A stretch of DNA of 64,000 bases, taken from contig MCFH01000004.1 in the NCBI GenBank assembly GCA_002104945.1, positions 1,278,001 through 1,342,000 on the forward strand, given 5' to 3'. Position numbers and translations under genes: made by a program. The stretch is from Piromyces finnis. Lineage: Eukaryota; Neocallimastigomycota; Neocallimastigomycetes; Neocallimastigales; Neocallimastigaceae. Below are positions 17,724 through 25,127 of this stretch, piece after piece. Numbering within the stretch: the first letter of the stretch is position 1; each line of letters opens with the position of its first letter. The notes under the pieces are model-generated. The model searched no databases. It was given only the letters and a program-made list of their open reading frames with translations, and had not been told where the DNA came from.

Positions 17724-19169
17724 TTATAATATAGTAAGCTTAATTGTTAATATATGAGTTTCTCTATTAAATTGTGCAGTTCCTTCTTCTGTATCAATTA
17801 ATATTGGTAATTTTAATTCAAGTAAATATTTATCCTTTGTTTTAAATATAATTTTATCCTTTTCAATATCTACACTGGATTCTTTCATATTTTCCTTTTT
17901 TATTAAAATATCATATAAATTATTAAGCATTAATAATAATTAATAATCTTTTAATATTTTGTTTTTTAATTAATTTTTTCATTATTAATTTTTCTTACAA
18001 CATCCTTTAGCTTAATATCAATTATAATATGTGTTGCATTTTCTCCTTTTGGTTCTTTCCTTATCTCATAATCTGGCTTTGGAAGAGTCTTTTTTGACTT
18101 TTTCTTTATATTTGTAGTGTCAGATATTACATTATCAATTTCGGAAATTGAAGGTCTTTCTGGTCTTCTAATAAAATGCTTTACAAGCTTTCCCTTTGCT
18201 CTCATTTTTGGTAAAGTAAATTCTGTTGTTCCATGAATATTTCAATTATGATGAAATTTACAAAATAGCATTAACATGTGTTATAATTTTTTTATCAATA
18301 TTCCATATACCAATAATACTTTTAAATTAGATTAAAATATATTTAATAAAAGAGTGTTAATATTACCTCTACTTAATTTTAATTTATATTTTTCTTCAAC
18401 CCATTCTATTGCCAATTCAATTAAAAAAAGTTTATAATCAAAGTCTTTTGTTGCTTTAATGATTGGATTTGTGTTAACACATGCATCAAAAACTATACAT
18501 GTTTTACCGGCTTTTATTTTTTTATTTTTTTTTTTATAAAGAATAAATTAACTATTTTACTTATTATAATTATTAAATTATAAAATACAATAATTTACCT
18601 TTATCAAGGTCTGTTCTTGGAACACTTAAACTCAATGGGACCTTATATTTAGTATTATCTTCAGCTTCTACAGCTTTTCTTATTTCTTCATCTGTTGCAA
18701 TTGGTGGTGGTGGAACTTTACCACTATGACAAATATTAATAAATATCTATTAAAAAATTAGTATTTATAATTGATGTTTATTCGTATCATATTTAAAATA
18801 ATAAATATAAACTACAATATTAATGAATTAAAATTCAATTAATAATATGTTTGTTTAAAAAAAAAATACCTTTAAGCCTTCAGTAAATCCTTCTACATCT
18901 TTTAAATTGTGTGTTTTAATTACAAATCCAGGTTCAGGTTCAATTTCCATTCCTAATGAACCATTTACATTATTATTAATTGTAGTTGGAAGCTTAATAT
19001 CGGTTTTTTGTTCGGTTTCTGATTTTAATGCAGTTAAAGCTCCTAATAAAGAACCAATTGAATCAGGATTATTTCCTGATATTTGATTCAATATTTTTTG
19101 AACTTCAGGATCTTCAAGAAAACCTGGTGGTAAATCATTTATATTAAAATCATTATTATTTGATAACAT
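17724..19169 (-). CDS. pih1d1: PIH1 domain protein, PIH1D1/Nop17-like (R2TP subunit)
   Basis: PIH1D1/Pih1 is the adaptor of the R2TP chaperone complex (with RUVBL1/2 and RPAP3/Tah1), which assembles box C/D snoRNPs, RNA polymerase II and PIKK complexes with Hsp90. Exons 19169-18870, 18746-18599, 18510-18367, 18222-17999 and 17894-17724 give 328 aa. The N-terminus has LPPGFLEDPEVQKIL. The PIH domain spans about 80-210: EPEPGFVIKTHN, IFINICHSGKVPPPP, YKVPLSLSVPRTDLD, CIVFDACVNTNPII and LAIEWVEEKYKLKLSREF. A CS-like C-terminal domain covers about 250-328. Phase and homology require splicing out 17895-17998. Ciliary PIH paralogues are not expected in an organism without flagella, which favours PIH1D1. 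It is divergent from the snoRNA array at 19.6 kb. Confidence 0.85.
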
Positions 19170-19614
19170 TATCTTAAAAAGTTTTCCTTTTATTAATTTT
19201 TAAATTTTAATTTAAATCCTTTAATTCAATATTTAAAATTCAAATAATAATACTACAAAATAATAATTTTTTAATATATCTTTAATTAAAATTTTTACAT
19301 TTTTAAATTCTATTTATTTATTATAATTTTAAATATTCATTATTTATAGTTTTACTTTATTTATTACAGTAACCTTTATTTTATGTATTATCTACATTAA
19401 TTAAATTTATGTATCATGTGTTTAATAACTTATTGTATATTTATTGACTCTTCTATATTATTTGCTACTATTTTTATATTCGATGCTTTGATTGGCTATT
19501 ATTTGATAATTAATTATTCTGAATATATTTAAATGCTTGAAAATTTTATTTTATTTTGTTCCTCCTACCTAGTTTTAATAATAATAATAACGATTAAAAA
19601 AAAGAGAATTTTAA
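19170..19614. promoter_or_regulatory. Divergent region between PIH1D1 and the snoRNA array
   Basis: About 440 bp between the PIH1D1 start codon and the first processing-like hairpin of the array. It is the only space available for a promoter driving the array rightwards. I see no match to the dictyostelid upstream element ACCCATAA used by single snRNA/snoRNA genes, so transcription as a polycistron from a bidirectional promoter is inferred. A degenerate C/D-like element (GATG near 19478, CTGA near 19522, flanked by TATATT/AATATA) may be a decayed further member. Confidence 0.45.
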
Positions 19615-19670
19615 AATTATTAGTATTTTTATAAATAAATAAAAATTTTTAAAAATATTAATAAATAATT
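19615..19670 (+). other. Spacer hairpin H0, upstream of snoRNA 1
   Basis: Imperfect inverted repeat of 19615-19631 against 19650-19670, with about 12 contiguous pairs including one G-U, and a bulge. It consists almost only of A and T and lies immediately before snoRNA 1. Confidence 0.45.
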
Positions 19671-19679
19671 ATTTGAAAG

Positions 19680-19762
19680 TAATTAAATGATGTTTGCATA
19701 AACAAACTAGAGTTTCTGAATCATATTTTGTGATTATAAACTTTCATGCCCTGATTTAATTA
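19680..19762 (+). ncRNA. Box C/D snoRNA 1 of array (LSU guide, snR67-like site)
   Basis: C box ATGATGT (19687-19693, last base off consensus), D' CTGA (19716-19719) and D CTGA (19751-19754). The terminal stem TAATTAAA/TTTAATTA (19680-19687 with 19755-19762) directly abuts the boxes. Upstream of D', 11 nt (19703-19713) are complementary to ACTCTAGTTTG, part of the conserved LSU segment GACTCTAGTTTGACATTG. The D+5 rule points to the U of GACU, which I recall as the yeast 25S Um2724 site (snR67). The rRNA sequence was taken from memory, not from this species. Confidence 0.65.
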
Positions 19763-19790
19763 TCTTTTAAATAATCATTTACCATTTATT

Positions 19791-19846
19791 AAATTAATAT
19801 TAAAAAGATTTATATAAATTTATGTAAATTTTTTAATTATTAATTT
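19791..19846 (+). other. Spacer hairpin H1 between snoRNAs 1 and 2
   Basis: 19791-19806 pairs with 19829-19846 (AAATTAAT..TTAAAAA against TTTTTTAATT..ATTAATTT), about 15 pairs with a one-base bulge and a 22-nt loop. Confidence 0.55.
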
Positions 19847-19862
19847 AAAATATTTAAATATG

Positions 19863-19968
19863 TATTTATGTCAGAAATGATGAAAACTTCAGATAAACAT
19901 AGCTGGAATTACCGGCTGAATTAAGAATGTTGAGAATATCTGGGCACATCTGATTAATGATATAAATA
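19863..19968 (+). ncRNA. Box C/D snoRNA 2 of array (SSU 530-loop guide, snR77/SNORD65-like)
   Basis: C box ATGATGA (19877-19883), D' CTGA (19916-19919) and D CTGA (19950-19953). AA/TT pairs flank the boxes, and a more distal stem TATTTAT/ATAAATA (19863-19869 with 19962-19968) follows. Upstream of D', AGCTGGAATTACCG (19901-19914) is perfectly complementary over 14 nt to CGGTAATTCCAGCT, the near-universal 530-loop segment of SSU rRNA. The D+5 rule selects the U of CGGU, which matches yeast 18S Um578 (snR77) and human Um627 (SNORD65) as I remember them. The second guide, before D, has no target I recognise. Confidence 0.88.
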
Positions 19969-19973
19969 ATTTA

Positions 19974-20020
19974 AATTTTATTAATAAATTTATTGATATT
20001 AATTAATTATTAATAAAATT
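19974..20020 (+). other. Spacer hairpin H2 between snoRNAs 2 and 3
   Basis: Perfect 14-bp inverted repeat, AATTTTATTAATAA (19974-19987) with TTATTAATAAAATT (20007-20020), and a 19-nt loop. Confidence 0.65.
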
Positions 20021-20053
20021 GTTAATAAAATTAATATATTTATAGCATATTAT

Positions 20054-20160
20054 TATATTTTTAAATGATGGTGCGTCTTAGGACGCACTGGGCGCTGAAT
20101 ATATTTAATGTGTAGATAAAAATATAATGACCTTCAGAAAGTCATTCTGATAAAAATATA
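20054..20160 (+). ncRNA. Box C/D snoRNA 3 of array (LSU guide candidate)
   Basis: Perfect 10-bp terminal stem TATATTTTTA/TAAAAATATA (20054-20063 with 20151-20160) enclosing C box ATGATGG (20065-20071, last base off consensus), D' CTGA (20095-20098) and D CTGA (20147-20150). Two internal hairpins are present: GTGCGTC/GACGCAC with loop TTAG (20071-20088), and AATGAC/GTCATT before D. Upstream of D', GCACTGGGC is complementary over 9 nt to GCCCAGTGC of the conserved LSU domain IV segment CTGCCCAGTGCTCTGAATG. By D+5 the target is the third C, close to the known eukaryotic Cm site there. The guide overlaps the first hairpin, which is unusual. Confidence 0.68.
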
Positions 20161-20185
20161 ATTTAAATATGTATATATATTGATA

Positions 20186-20235
20186 AATTTATTATTGATT
20201 CTAAATATATAAAATATTTAGTATAATAATAAATT
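20186..20235 (+). other. Spacer hairpin H3 between snoRNAs 3 and 4
   Basis: Two stacked perfect stems: AATTTATTATT (20186-20196) with AATAATAAATT (20225-20235), and inside it CTAAATAT (20201-20208) with ATATTTAG (20214-20221), loop ATAAA. In total 19 pairs with a small internal loop. Confidence 0.7.
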
Positions 20236-20254
20236 AAATATTTTTAAATAAAAG

Positions 20255-20353
20255 AATATAATCGAGATGAGGACTACTGATGACGAGTCAGAAGAGTTAT
20301 TCACTGTTGATAACCTTTTTTCTACCATTCATGCAAAACTGATCGATTGTATT
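20255..20353 (+). ncRNA. Box C/D snoRNA 4 of array (LSU guide candidate)
   Basis: An 11-bp terminal stem with one G-U pair (AATATAATCGA 20255-20265 with TCGATTGTATT 20343-20353) encloses a variant C box GAGATGA (20264-20270, one mismatch) and D box CTGA (20339-20342). A second TGATGA core lies at 20280-20285. An internal hairpin GTTAT/ATAAC sits in the middle. Upstream of D, CCATTCATGC is complementary over 10 nt to GCATGAATGG of the LSU segment that I recall as CGCGCATGAATGGATTAACGAG. By D+5 the target would be the G of GCAUGA; I do not know a methylation there. The variant C box makes this member less certain than its stem suggests. Confidence 0.62.
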
Positions 20354-20365
20354 TAATAAAAATTA

Positions 20366-20425
20366 ATACTAATTAATTTTTAAATATTTTATTATAATTT
20401 AATATTATTTTTAATTAATTAGTAT
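20366..20425 (+). other. Spacer hairpin H4 between snoRNAs 4 and 5
   Basis: Perfect 13-bp inverted repeat, ATACTAATTAATT (20366-20378) with AATTAATTAGTAT (20413-20425). It may extend inwards through AAATATT/AATATT. Confidence 0.65.
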
Positions 20426-20448
20426 AATAATTATTTGTATAAAAATTG

Positions 20449-20541
20449 TTTATCTTTAATGATGACAATATTTAAAAATAGACAAGCATATGTCTAAATA
20501 TTTTATGTTGAAAATATTTTAAAGTCTGAATTGATGATAAA
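20449..20541 (+). ncRNA. Box C/D snoRNA 5 of array (orphan guide)
   Basis: C box ATGATGA (20459-20465) and D CTGA (20526-20529), with a modest terminal stem TTTATC/GATAAA (20449-20454 with 20536-20541) a few bases outside the boxes. A long internal hairpin is present: AATATTT/AAATATT closing TAGACA/TGTCTA (20479-20484 with 20491-20496). Neither candidate guide matched an rRNA segment I can recall, so this is an orphan. Its place in the regular array is the main support beyond the boxes. Confidence 0.6.
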
Positions 20542-20549
20542 TGGAATTT

Positions 20550-20599
20550 AATATGATTTTAAAAATAATTTATATAAAATAATTATTTAAAATTATATT
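20550..20599 (+). other. Spacer hairpin H5 between snoRNAs 5 and 6
   Basis: 14-bp inverted repeat with one G-U pair, AATATGATTTTAAA (20550-20563) with TTTAAAATTATATT (20586-20599). Confidence 0.62.
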
Positions 20600-20615
20600 T
20601 GAGATATTGTAAATA

Positions 20616-20710
20616 AGGAACTTTAATGATGAATTAATTTTTCACGACGGTCTAATGAAATATAATGATTAGACTGCCTGTGACAAGGCTTTAATACTGA
20701 TAAAGTTTCT
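20616..20710 (+). ncRNA. Box C/D snoRNA 6 of array (possible SSU guide)
   Basis: C box ATGATGA (20626-20632) and D CTGA (20697-20700) with a 10-bp terminal stem AGGAACTTTA/TAAAGTTTCT (20616-20625 with 20701-20710, one G-U). The internal hairpin GTCTAAT/ATTAGAC (20650-20656 with 20668-20674) can extend outward to CAC/GTG. A D'-like CTAA (20652-20655) is preceded by ACGACGGT, 8 nt complementary to ACCGTCGT in the conserved SSU segment GATACCGTCGTAGTC. This match is short and lies in the hairpin arm, so the target is tentative. Confidence 0.72.
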
Positions 20711-20763
20711 TTTAATTTTTTGATAAATTTGTTATTATAAATATAGTATTAAATTTTTTATTT

Positions 20764-20786
20764 AAATTTTTATTGTCCAAAAATTT
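20764..20786 (+). other. Hairpin H6 downstream of snoRNA 6
   Basis: 8-bp AAATTTTT/AAAAATTT with a 7-nt loop, placed after snoRNA 6 like the spacer hairpins but weaker. No convincing C/D RNA follows it: a TTGATGT at 20789 and a CTGA near 20898 are about 105 nt apart without a good stem. Confidence 0.3.
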
Positions 20787-21129
20787 ATTATTGATGTCCG
20801 AAAATATAAGTTTTAAAAGATGTGTTAAGTCCATGTGAATAATTTTAACAATATAAAATTATTAATTGTTCAAATTTTTATGTTAAAATGGAAAAACTGA
20901 GTAGTTTTTAAATTATAACTATTATAAAGTTGTATGAATTATTTTTTATATTTAAATTATTTCTAAATATGAAAATGTATATTTCAAAGATATTTATTAT
21001 TTGTTATTAATTTTATATGAAATGAAAAAATTATAATGTAAATTTAAAAAGTTATATTTAACTTTATTCAAAAATGACTATTATTATTTTTATTATTTTT
21101 ATAAGTAATTGATTTTTTAATATGAAATT

Positions 21130-21827
21130 TAATATCTTAAATTTATTATATATTCCAATTACTTTTAATGATTCAAATAAATTAGAAAAAAGAATAGGTG
21201 ATATATTTAAGATTGGTTCTAATGCTGCATGTTTCTTAGAAGAATATGTTGTCTAACAAAAATTAAGATGTTAAAAAATTTTTTGATGGGTTTAGTAAGA
21301 CACCTAATATAATCAAGAGTGTCGACGTCCTACCGCTATGGTAAAGGAAAATTTTTAATGTTCCGCACAGAGTTAAGTGTTTGTACTTCTTTGAATGAAA
21401 ACATTATGAACTAACGATTTTATTAAATTATGTTATGATTACCCAGAGTTTGCCTATGGTTTCTATTGGCTTCGATTGAAAGCAAGAAGTGGATACAAGT
21501 TGGATGATAGAGTTGCCAAAGCTGCTAAATTTATTGATCCTGTTTGTCCTAACTACTGTCCATGTTGCAAGAGTGGCGATTAAAGTATTAAACATTGTTT
21601 ATTAGATTGTTCAACTTTTAGAGATATCCATATTAAACATTACAATCCCATAGTCCAGTTATTAAATTTTTTTTCAGTCAACGTAATTCCAACAGTCCTA
21701 TCAATAATAATGAAAATGTTAATAGTAGTAGAGATAGCAATAACATTAATAGTAATAATAATAATTTTAATAATAGTAGTAGTATGAATAGTAGTGAAGA
21801 TGATAATTCTACTTTAGATAGTAATTT

Positions 21828-21883
<56 letters not shown>

Positions 21884-22318
21884 GCGGTGAATATTAATGT
21901 GTATGCTTATTCTAGTGTGTGCAATAAAATATTTAAATTTCTTCTTGGAGGAAAAAGTTTTAACAATATCAATTACAATTCAAGGGAATGGAAAGAACTT
22001 TGCAAGTGTCAGATTCAATCGGGCACTAATGAAGGAACACCATTCTTGACGGTAACCGCAGAACTTCTACTAACCAAAATCATGCCTTTTGCTATATTGG
22101 TCAGCAATGGTCCATGTTCAAAAAGTTTGAAGCAACAGCTAAGAGCGTCAATGCTGAAGAAACAGCAAGACAGGCCAGGAAGACCGGCGCAACCAATGGA
22201 GATCCTAATATTTGTTCCATGATAAAATTTTGATCTTTGGCTCGGTGTCCCATTGGAAGTCAAATACAATTATTATACTTTAGTATAATAGTGGCTTTCT
22301 TACTTTAATTAAAATGAC
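21130..22318 (+). pseudogene. Decayed TRE-like non-LTR retrotransposon, ORF2 3' part
   Basis: Several stop codons and frame changes interrupt a recognisable reverse-transcriptase C-terminal region. One frame reads FYWLRLKARSGYKLDDRVAKAAKFIDPVCPNYCPCCKSGD, a stop, then SIKHCLLDCSTFRDIHIKHYNPIV. The C-x2-C ... H-x4-C pattern is the zinc finger found after the RT domain in LINE-type elements. An upstream fragment reads KLEKRIGDIFKIGSNAACFLEEYVV. A downstream fragment, after an Asn-rich insertion encoded by (AAT)n, reads KIFKFLLGGKSFNNINYNSREWKELCK. The base composition is less AT-rich than its surroundings. Dictyostelid TRE elements insert near tRNA genes; none is visible here. The family name is inferred from architecture and host, not from a search. 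Confidence 0.65.
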
Positions 22319-22329
22319 TCGAATACATT

Positions 22330-23237
22330 ATACCCAATTTTTATTATTTGTGTTTATTTAAACCTTTTTTTTTTTTTTTTTTTTTTTATAACATGTATTA
22401 TATGTATTATAATTTTAATTAAATTAATAATAAAGTTTAAAAATAGTTGATGATGTTAAAACAAAAAAAAAAAAAGAAAATCATGGGAGAGCCTAATACT
22501 ACTTTTTTTTTTTTTTATTTCCTTTAGTAGGAAGTAAATAAATTAAATTGCAGAGTTCATTGAACTTTTATGCAACCTAAATTATTTTATTTTCTTTTAT
22601 TTTTATATATATTTTTTTATTATTTTTATTTATCATTATAATGAAATTTCACAAATTAAATAAATACAAAAAGAAAAGTGTATTCTCTTCCTAATGAAAA
22701 AAAAAAAAATAGATTTTAGAATTAAAGACAAAGATAACAAAATTATTTAAACATATTTACATAGAGAATAAAGATTTTATAGTTTAAATTTTTTTAATAG
22801 ATTTATATAAACTTAATAAAAAAAAAAAACATTTTCATATAAAAGTATATCATATATATTTATTCTTTTCTTTCTTTAAATATTTATATAAAATAAAATA
22901 CAAAATGCATTATTTTCACATATAATATTATCTTTTACTAAAAGAATTAAAGACATACTATTCAACTAACTAATAATAATACATCATTACTAATATTTTA
23001 AAAGAAAAAAAAAAAAATTAATATTAATAAAAAAAATAAATTATTAAAGATTATTATATTATGAATGCTTAAAATCTAAAATTGCTTTTATTGTAAATGT
23101 TAATACAATGCAATATGTATTTATAAGTTGTTGTTGTTGTTGTTTTTTTTTTTTTTTTTTTTTGATTATAATAAATATACTATATAATTTATAAATGTAT
23201 TATGATAAAATAAAAATATAAAAATTCAATCTAGATT
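22330..23237. other. Intergenic: retroelement relic / tra2 downstream
   Basis: AT-rich with T tracts. A 140-bp patch (22440-22580) is more complex and can fold: TTCCT/AGGAA near 22525, and TTGCA..AGTTC/GAACT..TGCAA at 22548-22575. It may be the retroelement tail or unrelated. No gene was seen. Confidence 0.5.
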
Positions 23238-25127
23238 TTAAACTGGAGATCTTCTGCCACTGCTGTAGTGATATCTTGGTCTACGATCACGTTCGTATCT
23301 GTCATAACCTCTGTCATAGCCTCTATCATAACGATCATATCTATCATAACCTCTGTCTTGATAGCCACGTTCATATGGTCTATCATAGAATCTATCTTGA
23401 TAGCCACGATCATAGCCTCTACCATAATCTCTACGATCATAACGTGGTTCACGTGGATCATAACGATCAATTCTTGGATCATATCTATCTGGTTGACGGC
23501 GACCCACTATTTAATTAAAAATTATTTAATATTAAAAAATATATAAATTTTATTATTAATAATTTATAATTTATAATATTTATTTCAACTATAAACAATT
23601 ATTTCTTAATTTATTTTTTTCTTATATATTAAATTCATACTATATCTTGTTGGTCTTCTAGCCTTAGCGCCATGGTATCTACCTGGAGTTGGAGTACGTG
23701 GTCTTCCTCTCTTAGCCTATATATTTAAACGATCATATATATTATATATTTTAATATTATTTCTAATAAATAATGATTATAAGAACGTCATTTATATTGA
23801 TATATACCTTTTCTATAGTAATTTTCTTTCCATCGAGTTCATAACCTTGTAATTGTTCTCTAGCCTTATCAGCAGAATTATTTTCTTCAAAAGCAATAAA
23901 ACCAAAACCTCTGAATTTACCAGTATGTGGATCATACATAATTTGGCAATTGCTAACCTATAATAAAATAAAATAAAAATAATAACATTTATTAAACTAT
24001 TTATAACTAATTTATAATTAAAATATTAACACATACCTCACCATACTTAGAGAAAAGCTTCTTTAAATCTTCTGGCTTTGTAGTAGAAGAAATGTTACCA
24101 ACATATAAGTTATTACCCTTGTTTGGTGCATTATCAGCTCTATTTATAATTGAAAATACATAAAAATTACATTAATATTTATTATATTTTTATATTTTTC
24201 ATCCTTTTAAAAAATACTAGAATAAAAAAAAAGAACAAATGTAATTATTAATTTAAAATAAAATAATAATAAATTGTTGTAAAATGATGATAAATATGTT
24301 TATGTATTGAATTCATTTTAAAACACTAATATAATTTATAATGTATTTATATCTTTACATGGGGATAGGTGAATGTGGTGAGTGAGTTCTTTGAAGAGAA
24401 TGAGCTCTTTGTGGTGAATGAGCTCTTTGTGGAGAACGTGACATAGATCTTTCATGTGAGCGTTGTGGTGGAGAATGTGATCTTTGAGGTGAGCGTTGTG
24501 GTGAACGTTGAGGTGAGCGGGACATACGTTGTGGTGAGCGGGACAAGCGTTGTGGAGGTGAACGAGGTGAACGAGAGTCTGCTATTAATGTAAAAAAAAA
24601 TGTTTGATTATTTTGACAACATTTTTTGAAAAAAATATTTGTATGAATGTGGTGATACATAATAAAAATTGAAATTTCATAACTTATAATAAAAATGAAA
24701 TACATAATACAGAGAAATATAAATGTGAAAATAAAATAAAAAATAAAATGTGCTACGTGTAATTTCAATAAATATGCTTTTTTTCTTGCTTCTTAATTTT
24801 TCTTTTCTTTTAAAAAAAGAAAAGTACACATAAAAATTATTCATATTGTTTTTATTGAATTATACGTTTAACTTAATATAATATATTACTTAGATTATGA
24901 ATTTATATGATGTCTTAAAAAAATAATGTACTATGATTATTCATATTTTGTTTTATTGCTATTGTATTATTTTCATTTGAAGCCATTCATTGAAATACTT
25001 GATTTAAAAATAAAAAAAAAATAAAAAATAAAATCTAATAATAATATAAAAAAAAAAAAAAAAGCAATAAAAACAAAAAACAATTATTTTTCTCAATATT
25101 TTTTAAATCCTTACCGGAATCAGCCAT
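23238..25127 (-). CDS. tra2: Transformer-2 (Tra2) SR-type splicing factor
   Basis: Nuclear RNA-binding splicing regulator. Exons 25127-25115, 24581-24359, 24139-24037, 23957-23808, 23716-23641 and 23506-23238 give 277 aa. The N-terminal RS domain (about 5-75) is built of RSPQRSPQRS-type repeats. A single RRM spans about 85-163, with RNP2 NNLYVGNIS and RNP1 FRGFGFIAF. It is followed by RPRTPTPGRYHG, the Tra2-specific linker (RPHTPTPGIYMG in human). The C-terminal tail is rich in RGYDRGY, YDRYDR and related motifs. Exon 1 contributes only 13 nt and intron 1 is about 530 nt. In animals Tra2 controls its own splicing; the long first intron would be a place to look, but nothing direct is visible. 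Confidence 0.93.

Noticed and set aside
20264-20300. Hammerhead ribozyme (CTGATGA..GTC..GAA near 20278)
   Set aside because: CTGATGACGAGTCAGAAG looks like a hammerhead core, but the GAAA and a proper stem II are absent. The segment is better explained as the interior of a C/D RNA with an 11-bp closing stem.
21887-22222. 111-aa ORF as an independent gene
   Set aside because: It lies inside the retroelement relic and its end is readable only after frame changes, so it is treated as pseudogene.
23231-23546. Four overlapping ORFs of 80-92 aa
   Set aside because: Only one frame (RGYDRGY tail of Tra2, 23238-23506) joins the upstream exons in phase; the others are sh​adows of the repeat.
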